Below are positions 32,904 to 41,317 of a stretch of 64,000 nucleotides of DNA, piece after piece. Within the stretch, counting starts at the first letter, position 1; each line of letters starts with the position of its first letter. A program made the position numbers and the translations under genes. Source of the stretch: Bacillus sp. FJAT-44742 (lineage in GTDB: Bacteria; Bacillota; Bacilli; Bacillales; Marinococcaceae); NCBI RefSeq assembly GCF_002797315.1, contig NZ_KZ454936.1, positions 1,177,133-1,241,132 of the forward strand, read 5' to 3'. The notes under the pieces were generated by a model. It ran no database searches and was not told the origin of the DNA. It saw only the letters and a program-made list of their open reading frames with translations.

Positions 32904-35888
32904 TCATTCCTCTTGCAAAGGGAGTTTGATGGTGACTGTGGTGCCTTGTCCTTCCACACTGTTTATGTCAATTCGGCCATCGTGGTCTTCGATAATCTTA
33001 AAACAGACCATTAACCCAAGGCCTGTGCCTTTTTCTTTGTTGGAAAAGAAGGGTTCTCCAAGTCTTTGTATTCTTTCAGAAGGTATGCCGACACCTTCAT
33101 CAGTAATCCTTATTTCCAAACAGGAATCAGTAATCTGGGTCTTTACAGACAAAACCCCGCCTGTAGGCATCGCTTCCATTGCGTTTTTGATGATATTTAA
33201 AAATACCTGTTTCATTTGGTTTTGATCACAGTTTATCAGGGCATTTTCAGCATGAAGGCTTGTCTGTATAGTAATATTATTTAATAGCGCCTGGGCTTCA
33301 ATGATAGAAAGAATATTTCTCAGTACGGTGATAATGTCTTCTTGTTTGAAGTTGACTGCCTGCGGCTTAGCCAATGTAAGAAACTCATTGATAATCATTT
33401 CGATTCTGCTTAATTCTGAAAGCATTAACTCTGTATATTCTTTTTCAATTTTATCCTCGAATAATTGAGTGAAGCCTTTAATAGAAGTTAGAGGGTTGCG
33501 TACCTCATGGGCAACAGCTGCTGCAAGCTGGCCTATAACTGACAGTTTTTCCGATCTGCGCAGGAGCTCCTCTGTTTTCTTTCGGTCGCGAATATCTCTT
33601 GAAATAGCTGAAATACCGGATATATTGCCGTGTTTATCTCTGATAGGAGAATAAGTTATACTGACTTCAAATAACTCTCTATTTTTTGTTTTTCTCTTTG
33701 TTTCATAGTCCACGACTTTCTCGCCTTTTTTCACTCGTTCAAGGAGCGCATTCGTTTCCTCTTGTAATTCTTCGGGAATTAAATTCGTTTGAAGAATGTT
33801 AGGATCGTCTGGTGAGTAACCATAGAGAGAGTAAAAGGCAGGGTTTGCTTTCAGCAGTTCTCCGTTTAGCTTAAAAATAAGAATGGCATCAGCGCTATTA
33901 TTAAAAACAGCTTCAAGAAGTTCTTTCGTTTCTTTTAATTCCCCTTCCATTTCCTTGCGAACAGAGATGTCGCGTCCTATAGTGACCATATACTTTTTCT
34001 CGTTGTGATCACTAAATTGGGGCGCTTTTACAATTTCATAGGTTCGAGGCTCGCCATCAGAATGGACCATCTCTTGTTCATATTGAATAAATTCTCCTTT
34101 TTCCCAGGCTTCTTTATCTTTTTTCTCCCACTCTGTCTTCTCTACTTGAGAGAACCATCCTGGATTCCACTTGCCTTGAGAACCTGTTTGCGTATAGCTG
34201 AGCAATTGCTTTGCCGATTCATTTAATTCAATAAGCCTTCCGTCTTTATCCTGGAAAATAACAAATTCAGGCATTGAATTCAGCAGGACCCTGAGCTCCT
34301 CTTCACTTTCTCTTAAGCGCTCCTGTGCAAGTTTTTTATCTGTAATGTCGTTTACTATGCAATAAACTCCCACGGTTTTTCCACCAAGAATAACAGGGAT
34401 ATTCGTAATAAGGAAATAAACGGGATGGCCATTTTTGTTAAGACCGACAGTTTCATAGGAAACAGCCTCGCCATTTACGGCTCTTTGAAAATACCAGTCT
34501 GTACTTTCAATGTAATCTGGATGAATATATTGCTGGTAGTAACCATTAAATTCTTCTTTACGATAAGGAAGCATTTTTTCCAGGGGACCGTTGGCCGAGA
34601 CAATCTTCCCATCCAAGTTAAAGAGAGCAACAGGGTTAGCATTATAATGAAAGAGAGACTTATAGTGCTGTTCGCTTTCTTCGAGCTTTTTTTCAGCGAT
34701 TTTCTGCTCAGTAATATCCCTGCTTATAACAATAATACGGTATATATCACCATTGTTATTTCCTTTAAGGACGGGCTTTGCATTGCAGGCTACTGTGATA
34801 TATGTGCCGTCCTTCCTTCTGAATCTCACCTCTATATAGCCTTCTTGCTTTGATTCATGTAAGCAGCTGATTTTTTCCTCAACTTCTGGACGGTCGTCTG
34901 GATGAATATAATCAAGTACACTCTTTTGTTCTAATTCCCCTCCAGAATATCCTGTAATGGGCAAGTGGGAAGGAGACGCATATATAACACAGCCCTCTTT
35001 GTTGAGAACAGTAATAGCGTCTCCGGCATAATTAGCGATCATCTCATATTCCTGTTTTTCTACCTGTTCCCATTTCTCTTTCATTTTTGTATGCCTGATA
35101 GCAAGGGCAATTAGACAGCTGCAGACATGTAGCAGCTTTATATCGTGCTCCGTTGGTGCTGAAGAAGCATTATGGTACATTGTAAAAATGCCCGCGATGT
35201 TTCCGTCTATGATTATAGGTTCGCACCAAATTGAGCGTATATCGTATGAAGAAAGAAAGTGGTAATAATTACTCAACTTTTCATTTTCCGAAAGGTCATA
35301 AACAAAAGAAGATCTATTAGCATGTACAGTTTCTCCATAGAGGCCGTCTTCTTTTGTGAGCCTTCGTCCATTAAGCCTTGGAGGCAAGCATTCTGTAAGA
35401 GTAGGGGAGATCACATCTGCTGCTTTATTTTCGTCTTCTAAAAGGACTAGAGAGTAGTGGGGACTCATCCCAAGCTCTTGTTTCACCACATCAGACAGGG
35501 CTGTAAGAATGTCAAGGAGTGAACCTCCATCTAATATTCTATTTGTCATCGTTTCTTTAATTTCAAAAAGTTTTTCAAATGTCGTCAGAGAATGGTTCCA
35601 TTGAAAAAGGAGGTGCTGTTCATCCAGTACCGTCATATCAGCTGTTTTGAGGCTGCCATTTAGGAGGATTTCCACTTTCTCAGCAGCTTGTTTTGACATA
35701 AAAGCTTTGGGCGATAATGTGTACTCTTTAACAACGCTTTCATAAGCAGCAGGTAAATATTGATAGAGGTTGCTGCCGGTTACATCTTCTGCAACTTTTT
35801 TCCCTGCATCATTTATAAAAACAATTTTCCCATCTGAATTTGTAATCATAAGAGGAATTTGTATTTTATTAAAAAGGTTCTGAAACAT
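32904..35888 (-). CDS. Multi-PAS sensor histidine kinase, sporulation-kinase type
   Basis: 994 residues, no membrane segment. Order: PAS (about 8-75), GAF (about 115-270), then four PAS domains (about 285-400, 405-525, 530-650, 655-770), HisKA (about 780-845, phosphoacceptor in AAVAHEVRNPLTSIKGFTQL) and HATPase (N box IIKNAMEAM, G boxes DEGVGIP and GTGLGLMVCF). The HisKA-HATPase half is like KinA/KinE, which feed the Spo0F-Spo0A phosphorelay. There is no adjacent response regulator, as is usual for orphan phosphorelay kinases. The input domains suggest a soluble metabolite or redox signal. Confidence 0.87.
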   Translation of the reverse strand: MFQNLFNKIQIPLMITNSDGKIVFINDAGKKVAEDVTGSNLYQYLPAAYESVVKEYTLSPKAFMSKQAAEKVEILLNGSLKTADMTVLDEQHLLFQWNHSLTTFEKLFEIKETMTNRILDGGSLLDILTALSDVVKQELGMSPHYSLVLLEDENKAADVISPTLTECLPPRLNGRRLTKEDGLYGETVHANRSSFVYDLSENEKLSNYYHFLSSYDIRSIWCEPIIIDGNIAGIFTMYHNASSAPTEHDIKLLHVCSCLIALAIRHTKMKEKWEQVEKQEYEMIANYAGDAITVLNKEGCVIYASPSHLPITGYSGGELEQKSVLDYIHPDDRPEVEEKISCLHESKQEGYIEVRFRRKDGTYITVACNAKPVLKGNNNGDIYRIIVISRDITEQKIAEKKLEESEQHYKSLFHYNANPVALFNLDGKIVSANGPLEKMLPYRKEEFNGYYQQYIHPDYIESTDWYFQRAVNGEAVSYETVGLNKNGHPVYFLITNIPVILGGKTVGVYCIVNDITDKKLAQERLRESEEELRVLLNSMPEFVIFQDKDGRLIELNESAKQLLSYTQTGSQGKWNPGWFSQVEKTEWEKKDKEAWEKGEFIQYEQEMVHSDGEPRTYEIVKAPQFSDHNEKKYMVTIGRDISVRKEMEGELKETKELLEAVFNNSADAILIFKLNGELLKANPAFYSLYGYSPDDPNILQTNLIPEELQEETNALLERVKKGEKVVDYETKRKTKNRELFEVSITYSPIRDKHGNISGISAISRDIRDRKKTEELLRRSEKLSVIGQLAAAVAHEVRNPLTSIKGFTQLFEDKIEKEYTELMLSELSRIEMIINEFLTLAKPQAVNFKQEDIITVLRNILSIIEAQALLNNITIQTSLHAENALINCDQNQMKQVFLNIIKNAMEAMPTGGVLSVKTQITDSCLEIRITDEGVGIPSERIQRLGEPFFSNKEKGTGLGLMVCFKIIEDHDGRIDINSVEGQGTTVTIKLPLQEE

Positions 35889-36029
35889 GAGTATATTCTA
35901 ACTCCTTTGTACAGCAATTACTCGTACAACAGCTTTTTTCCAGCTCATAAGAAAGGAGAAAGTAAGCTGTCGCGCCTATTTCTAGAGTAACAGATTCCAT
36001 AAGAGCGTGGTATAACTTCCTCCAGTTTT

Positions 36030-37670
36030 TTACTGAAATTGATATAAGAACCTTTCCATATAATAAAGAAACGTCTGGTTATAGTAGCCAGGAAAATAGG
36101 AAACGCAGGCATGCCCCCCAAAAGGAGCCAACAAAAGTGCTGATTGTAAATTGTATTGTTTGTAAGTCTGGTCAAAAGCCTGGGCAACAAATGGAGGTAC
36201 CAGACCATCGTGTGTTCCTTGGAAAACAAGTGCCGGTGGACTTTTTTCAGAGATAAGCCGAGCTGGATCTGTCAGTTCCTTTGTCCCTTCTATCTCTAAA
36301 TAAGGGGCTAACCCATTTGCAGGATAGACAGAAATAATCCCTTTCACATGAAGTGATGGATTAATAAAATCATGCACTCCATTAGCGCCAAGTCCTGCAG
36401 CATTGGCTAATTGCCCGCCGGCAGAAGCTCCTGAAACAAAGACAGAATTCAAATTAGCACCATATTCCTGGTGGTGCTTAGCCAGGTAGTCTGTAAAAAT
36501 ACCAATATGGCGGACCATATCATCTATGGAAAAACCGGCCACAATGTTTTCTGGCACCTGGGAAAAGGAAAAGAGTTTCTCCTCGTGGCTGAGACCGTAT
36601 TGAACATCAAAAACAACAAAACCCTGGCTTGCAAAATATTTATTTACCTGGGGATTATTAGAAGAACCTTTATCTCCGGCTGTCCACCCACCGCCATGAA
36701 TCCTGATCAGCACAGACTGTTTACCAGGAAGGTCTGTTTTCCCTTCTGGAGGAAGATAGGCATCAAATTTCAGCTTGATACCTTTGTCAGGACCAGTGGT
36801 CCCTTCATAATAAGGGATGTTTTCGATCACCCGGTACTCCCCAGATCGTTTTCCAAAAAAATAGTCAGGAAGGGAAAAAGGTATGTTCATCATCGTTTGA
36901 GATTTTGCCTCTAAAGAAATTAAAGGCTCAGAGGTTATTTCAAAGCTTTGTGTATAGGTCTCCTCTGCATCAACCAGCCAGAAGGGGGTCACAGCCAGCG
37001 GGATCAAAAAGACGGATGCAGACCAAACCCCGCCAATGAGTACTGATTTATAGAAAAAAGAGCTTTTTCTGTTTCTGTGCATTTTTAAGAGGAGGCCTGT
37101 TAAAGCAAGATAGACAAGGCTGAAAAATACGGCATACTGGGGAAATGTCATTTCGATAATTCCTGCACTTTTCCCGATAATTAAATGAACGGAAGCGTAT
37201 ACACCAATGAAAATGGTGATGGTCAGCAGTATTGTTATCCCTTTTACGGTCAGGCTGTCTGGTATTGCCTTTTCAGAATATGATGCACGCTTATGTAATT
37301 TCATGAAAGTTACTATTAAACCTAGAAAGAGTAGAGAAAAGAGCAATACAACTGTAAGCGTGCTTCGAGATGACAAATGGCTAATATTTATTGAAGCGGC
37401 TCGGTTTAAGAGAGGAATGGCCACAAAGAATCCGGCGGTTGCCAGTAAATAAAGATAATCGATCCATGAATGAGGGCTTGGCGTAATCGCTGCGACTATA
37501 TTGCCCAGCAAAGTTAACAGAAGAAGGACCCCAAGGGCATTCCACCAGACATGAAGGGGAGCTGTGGCTAGATATACAGTGCAAAGAAGCAGAGTGAGGA
37601 TATTGGCACAAAGCAGAAGGATATAGAGCCTTTTATGAAGGTTGTCTGCAGATCTACACAATTGGACCAT
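36030..37670 (-). CDS. Membrane-anchored alpha/beta hydrolase (esterase)
   Basis: 546 residues. About seven hydrophobic segments fill residues 15-235, then a BD-FAE/HSL-like alpha/beta hydrolase domain. The oxyanion motif is RIHGGGWTAGDKG, the nucleophile elbow is VSGASAGGQLA, the acid is likely in FQGTHDGLVPPFVAQ, and the histidine is in PFGGHACVSYF. An esterase fused to a polytopic membrane domain suggests a lipid or cell-envelope substrate at the membrane surface. AAGGAGAGG precedes the ATG. Confidence 0.8.
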   Translation of the reverse strand: MVQLCRSADNLHKRLYILLLCANILTLLLCTVYLATAPLHVWWNALGVLLLLTLLGNIVAAITPSPHSWIDYLYLLATAGFFVAIPLLNRAASINISHLSSRSTLTVVLLFSLLFLGLIVTFMKLHKRASYSEKAIPDSLTVKGITILLTITIFIGVYASVHLIIGKSAGIIEMTFPQYAVFFSLVYLALTGLLLKMHRNRKSSFFYKSVLIGGVWSASVFLIPLAVTPFWLVDAEETYTQSFEITSEPLISLEAKSQTMMNIPFSLPDYFFGKRSGEYRVIENIPYYEGTTGPDKGIKLKFDAYLPPEGKTDLPGKQSVLIRIHGGGWTAGDKGSSNNPQVNKYFASQGFVVFDVQYGLSHEEKLFSFSQVPENIVAGFSIDDMVRHIGIFTDYLAKHHQEYGANLNSVFVSGASAGGQLANAAGLGANGVHDFINPSLHVKGIISVYPANGLAPYLEIEGTKELTDPARLISEKSPPALVFQGTHDGLVPPFVAQAFDQTYKQYNLQSALLLAPFGGHACVSYFPGYYNQTFLYYMERFLYQFQ

Positions 37671-37836
37671 AACAGCCTCTCCTTGTCAAAATTCAGTTGC
37701 CAAATAAGTTCTCACTATTAAGATGCACAGCATAGGGAAAATTACACTTAAAATTTGGACTATTTTATTCGGCATCCTAGTGTATTAGTTATTTTAAGTT
37801 AACTATTCTTATCGGAGTAATCAGGTTAATGAGGTA

Positions 37837-37892
37837 AAAAATGGCTGTTGAGAAGTATTCTCAACAGCCTGACCAGCAGCAAGGCTGGTTTC
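37837..37892 (-). terminator. Double hairpin and terminator after the ParA-like gene
   Basis: A perfect 12-bp stem GGCTGTTGAGAA/TTCTCAACAGCC (37843-37869) runs into TTTTTT on the minus strand. A second small stem (ACCAGC/GCTGGT, about 37872-37889) lies on its gene side. Confidence 0.85.
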
Positions 37893-37924
37893 ATTAGTCA
37901 GGAGAAATCCAAACGGAAGATGCT

Positions 37925-38677
37925 TCACTCTGCCTTTTTTAATTCCTCTAAAAGTTCCTGGTATACAGAAAGGTGTTCAGGCTTTTGTGAGATGGATCCG
38001 GAAGTTTTCGGAGTGTTGGCCACAAATGTTTCAAACATAGGAATCCTTTCAGTTACACAATAGCGCCTTGTTTCCTGCATAATCTGCTGGTGAAGGGTGG
38101 TTTCAAAATTTACTTTGACGGCAAATACACCTGCAATTTCAAGAGAAGGATGATACCTCTTACTAAAGTCTTTGATTGTTTTAATCACCCGCTGTAAAGA
38201 TCGCAGTGAGGATGAATCGGGCGCGTAAGGGATGAGTACCTGATCAGCAAACTGGATAGCGTTCCCTGACAGCAAGGAAAAGTTTGAAGGCGTGTCCAGT
38301 AATATGTAATCATAGGTTTCTCGCAGCTTGGTGCACTTTTCCTTTATTAAATTAAAGGGTGCAGGGTACTTTTCTGGATTGCCTATGACTTCAATATCCA
38401 CTCCTGCTAAATCATCGTTTGCAGGCAAGAGGTCAATGTAGCGATGAACAGCAGCTGTGATTTTTGAAGGATCAACGTCTTTCATAATCACCTCATAAAG
38501 GCTTGTTAAAAAATTATCAATTGTGCTGACAAAAGAAAGGGAGACATCTGCTTCATAATTGGTGTCTATGATTAAAACTTTTTTTCCTTCCTTGGCTAAG
38601 TTTCTGGCTAAACTGATAACTGTTGTAGTTTTTAAACTTTCACTCTGATTATTATATATACAAATTACTTTCCCCAT
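37925..38677 (-). CDS. ParA/MinD-like protein with degenerate P-loop
   Basis: 250 residues from ATG 38677 (AAAGGA upstream). The ParA fold is plain: VICIYNNQSESLKTTTVISLARNLAKEGKKVLIIDTNYE at the start and YDYILLDTPSNFSLLS, DQVLIPYAPDSSSLRSL later. The deviant Walker A (KGGxGKTT) is replaced by QSESLKTT: the signature lysine and all three glycines are lost while KTT remains. No ParB or parS-like gene is adjacent. It may bind without hydrolysing, or not bind nucleotide at all. Monocistronic with a strong terminator. Confidence 0.8.
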   Translation of the reverse strand: MGKVICIYNNQSESLKTTTVISLARNLAKEGKKVLIIDTNYEADVSLSFVSTIDNFLTSLYEVIMKDVDPSKITAAVHRYIDLLPANDDLAGVDIEVIGNPEKYPAPFNLIKEKCTKLRETYDYILLDTPSNFSLLSGNAIQFADQVLIPYAPDSSSLRSLQRVIKTIKDFSKRYHPSLEIAGVFAVKVNFETTLHQQIMQETRRYCVTERIPMFETFVANTPKTSGSISQKPEHLSVYQELLEELKKAE

Positions 38678-38698
38678 ATCGATGTTCCTTTCTTTCAT

Positions 38699-39181
38699 AT
38701 AATAAGACTAACAATAATACGTCGTTAGCAAGAGTCCTGCGCCGATATAATAGATATTCTGTAGAATCTTCCTCTTGCCTTTTTAGTCAATAGAAAAATA
38801 GTAAGTAAGGTAAGAGTAAACTATTTCCCTAGTCCCTGCTACCCTAATCGTATGAGAATTAAAAAAGAATATAAATAAAACTAAAGATTCAAATTAACGG
38901 CTTCTAGTTTTTTAGCTCAGTCCCCTAAAGGAAAGAAACGCGGCCAGCTCGAAACACGTCACGTAAAACATGAGGGAGACATGTCCATCAATCGATGTGA
39001 ATGGTTTGGCAGATGATTAGAGCTAGAGCTGTTTGGGATCCAGAGAAGGAAAAACGGGTGTATACATACTGGTAACTCGAGTAACCGGGAGACAGGAAAT
39101 TAGGATAGGGGGTTCGCTCATACTTGAAATAGAAAAAAGAACCAGCTTTCTGCCGGTTCTTTTTTCTTTATTTTATGTTTT
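38699..39181. other. Long intergenic stretch with a terminator, content unclear
   Basis: Nearly 500 bp with no convincing gene. The stretch 38930-39110 is richer in G+C than its surroundings and holds several short stems (for example ACATG-N7-CATGT, GGT-A-ACTCGAGT-A-ACC), as a structured RNA might. Only very short frames exist (one of 20 codons starting at 39014). The right end is the hairpin at 39134. Confidence 0.4.
39134..39170. terminator. Bidirectional terminator
   Basis: AAAAAAGAACC-A-GC pairs with GC-C-GGTTCTTTTTT; strong T-runs on both strands. Confidence 0.85.
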
Positions 39182-39319
39182 TTACTGAAACTCAGCTGCA
39201 ATCTCACAGCCTTTTTTGTAGTTTTCTTCTCGTGAAGCTTCAACGATCATTCGTTTATCGAGGCATCTGTCATATTCCGCGTATCCAAACCCGTGGGATT
39301 GGTACATCGCTTTTTCCAT
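39182..39319 (-). CDS. Small protein (45 residues), not recognised
   Basis: Frame from ATG 39319 to TAA 39182: MEKAMYQSHGFGYAEYDRCL, then DKRMIVEASREENYKKGCEI and AAEFQ. Composition and codon use look protein-like, and a strong terminator follows 12 bp after the stop. There is no clear ribosome site before this ATG, and the frame stays open upstream for a further dozen codons without a start, so it may be the end of a decayed longer gene. Confidence 0.4.
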   Translation of the reverse strand: MEKAMYQSHGFGYAEYDRCLDKRMIVEASREENYKKGCEIAAEFQ

Positions 39320-39733
39320 TTCAGTTGTGTGATTGGAGCTTATCCTATGGATGTCCGATCAACCCTTTCAAAATGTTTTTTTGACAGTAATAATCGTAGC
39401 ACGAAGGGTAATAGTAAAACAAAAGCGATATACTGTTAAATTTTCTGACAAATCACTCTATATCTTATTTGTTTTGTTTGGTATGTTTTCTTCCTAATAA
39501 AACGAATAAATGCTCCTTATTCCTCTGCTTTTTGCTTTTCTCTCAAAATTTGTTGGGAATATAACAAACTAAGTGGCAGATAGTTGAGAAAGATAAAAAA
39601 GTTATGAAAAGGAAGGTGGGGTAAGAATAAGATTTAAATGTTTAACGGAAATTAATACGGGAAATCAATAAAATTGGATAACAAAGAATTTTTTCATCTT
39701 ACGATCGTCCATCACTGTGAGGAGGAATTTCAA
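39320..39733. other. Intergenic stretch without a clear gene
   Basis: AT-rich, with promoter-like sequences on both strands. Nothing beyond the possible upstream regions of the two flanking small genes. Confidence 0.4.
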
Positions 39734-39862
39734 TTGTTACTTGCAAAAAAGCTTTTATCTGTTTACTACAAGCCCAAGGAAATGGGTCTTTTAAAGTGTT
39801 ACCGCAAATGGGGGTATCAGCCTTTTAAAGTGATCGATGGATATAAATATGAAAAAAGATAA
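39734..39862 (+). CDS. Small basic protein (42 residues), not recognised
   Basis: TTG 39734 stands 8 bp behind GAGGAGG. The product starts LLAKKLLSVYYKPKEMGLLK and continues CYRKWGYQPFKVIDGYKYEK. It is basic and aromatic-rich with no membrane helix. The frame can be extended upstream to 39674, but without a ribosome site. A terminator follows 20 bp after the stop. The combination of strong ribosome site and terminator supports a real small gene. Confidence 0.5.
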   Translation: MLLAKKLLSVYYKPKEMGLLKCYRKWGYQPFKVIDGYKYEKR

Positions 39863-39882
39863 TAATTTTCCCTCTTAAAAGC

Positions 39883-39907
39883 AGCCAAAGGGTGCTTTTT
39901 TTGTTGA
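39883..39907 (+). terminator. Terminator after the small basic protein gene
   Basis: AAAGCAGCC / GGGTGCTTT stem with one G-T pair, followed by seven T. Confidence 0.75.
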
Positions 39908-40130
39908 GAACACGAATTGCACCTGATTACGGAGGGGGGAAGGGGAAGCAAATTATTTTTTCTGGGATCTGTGTTAGACCTATTCTCCTTTGCATACAGC
40001 GGAAAGGCGTCAGGCTAGCTTTATTAAATAAAGATCTAAAAAAACATTTGCCATGGCCGCAGCCTGTTATAAACAAAAAACGGGCATCCTTCTTAGCAAA
40101 CAAAGATGTAACGAAAAAGTGGTAATATCA
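39908..40130. other. Intergenic stretch before the Rrf2 promoter
   Basis: No supported gene. A frame of 77 codons from 39892 has no ribosome site and starts inside the terminator. Confidence 0.4.
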
Positions 40131-40168
40131 TTGACAATCATAACTGTAATGTATATTATTACAGTTAT
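40131..40168 (+). promoter_or_regulatory. Promoter with 11-bp palindromic operator (Rrf2 autoregulation)
   Basis: -35 TTGACA (40131-40136) and -10 TATTAT (40154-40159) are 17 bp apart. A perfect inverted repeat ATAACTGTAAT-N7-ATTACAGTTAT (40140-40168) covers the spacer and -10. This is the expected position for a repressor acting on its own promoter. Confidence 0.8.
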
Positions 40169-40231
40169 AGGTCAACAAAGATGTTGATGACTCACTTATC
40201 ATTTAGTGAATGTTTGCAGGAGGCCATGGAA

Positions 40232-40648
40232 ATGAACAGTAATTTTACACTAGCCGTACACAGCCTTACGCTTCTTGCCTTGAAACCAGACCGAATGTCT
40301 ACAAGCGAGGCGATAGCAGAAAGTGCGTGTGTGCACCCAGTACGGATAAGGAAAGTGTTAAGTTTACTGCGAAAGCATGAGTTTATTACTTCAAAGGAAG
40401 GTACTGGCGGTGGATTTATTTTTGCGCTTGATCCTGGTCAGATAACATTGTGGGATATTTACCAAGTTACCTCTGAAGGAGCTTTGCAGCCTAAGTGTCC
40501 CGATTCTAATGAGGACTGTATTGTTGGGGCGAACATGAAAAATGTCCTGCTGCATATATTTTTAGGAGCAGAAGAGCACCTTGGTGAATATTTAAAAGAT
40601 TATACAATCAGAGAAGTTGTTAACTTTATCTATATTAAACAAAAGTAA
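40232..40648 (+). CDS. Rrf2-family transcriptional regulator (YwnA-like)
   Basis: 138 residues from ATG 40232, 8 bp behind AGGAGG; the frame also has starts at 40181 and 40226. Winged helix: FTLAVHSLTLLALKPDR, TSEAIAESACVHPVRIRKVL, then the wing SKEGTGGGFIFALDPGQITL. The C-terminal part has one CPDSNEDC pair but not the three-cysteine Fe-S pattern of IscR/NsrR, so it is closer to YwnA-type members of unknown signal. The palindrome over its promoter indicates autorepression. Confidence 0.85.
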   Translation: MNSNFTLAVHSLTLLALKPDRMSTSEAIAESACVHPVRIRKVLSLLRKHEFITSKEGTGGGFIFALDPGQITLWDIYQVTSEGALQPKCPDSNEDCIVGANMKNVLLHIFLGAEEHLGEYLKDYTIREVVNFIYIKQK

Positions 40649-40903
40649 TTGACAAGGGAATAAATGTTTTAAGATAATAAACATTGAGGAAGCGTAAAGC
40701 TTTCTTTTCAGTTATTTTAAATGTAACAAAAATGACTACAGATAAAAAAGAGCATAGAGAAAGAAATATACGTTAGCAATATGGGAAAAACGGAAATACA
40801 ATATATAAATAGTGAGGGTAACGGCCGATGTGTCAATGAAAAAGAGCCGCTGAAGGAATCAGAATGGACTGATTCAGGTCGGACAAATACCACAGGAAGG
40901 TGA

Positions 40904-41236
40904 ATGCTATTGTTTACAGTAAGTAAAGCATTTGTTGAAGAAAGCTGCTGGGTAACAGGAAAGACACCAAATGGAGAGCTGATCATAGGGTATATTGACA
41001 AGATTGATCCGGCAAAGGACATCGTAAGAGTCACAGTAGTCAACTCTGATAACGAGGATATAGTGGGAGATACAATTGAAATGCTTCACCACTGGGTCGA
41101 AACAATTCCGAGCTCATTTGAAAAAAGTAAAACACAGCTTGAATTTCTTATAGATCTGGCTTTAGAAACGAAAGATGAAGAATGGTTCTTAGAGCTTTCT
41201 GCAGAATGGAAGAAAAAAGAGCAAAAGGAATTATAA
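40904..41236 (+). CDS. IDEAL-domain small protein
   Basis: 110 residues. The N-terminal 65 residues form a beta-rich part (CWVTGKTPNGELIIGYIDKI). The C-terminal LEFLIDLALETKDEEWFLEL matches the IDEAL motif pattern found at the C-terminus of several Bacillales proteins (for example YpiB). The motif's role is protein interaction; function here is unknown. AGGAAGGTGA lies upstream; the ATG 40904 or the TTG two codons later may be used. Confidence 0.68.
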   Translation: MLLFTVSKAFVEESCWVTGKTPNGELIIGYIDKIDPAKDIVRVTVVNSDNEDIVGDTIEMLHHWVETIPSSFEKSKTQLEFLIDLALETKDEEWFLELSAEWKKKEQKEL

Positions 41237-41317
41237 TAAGGAAAATGTTTTCTTTCATCAGTGGCTTGCAAATCCTTACAACCAGACAGGTGCTGAACGA
41301 TAAACGGAGGTGAGGGT

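Noticed and set aside
37925-38677. Chromosome or plasmid partition (parAB) locus
   Set aside because: No ParB, no parS-like repeats nearby, and the P-loop is destroyed.
39175-39384. 69-codon plus-strand frame
   Set aside because: Starts inside the T-run of a terminator with no ribosome site; the opposite strand gives a more protein-like product.
39892-40125. 77-codon plus-strand frame starting in a terminator
   Set aside because: Begins in the T-run of the preceding hairpin with no ribosome site; composition not protein-like.
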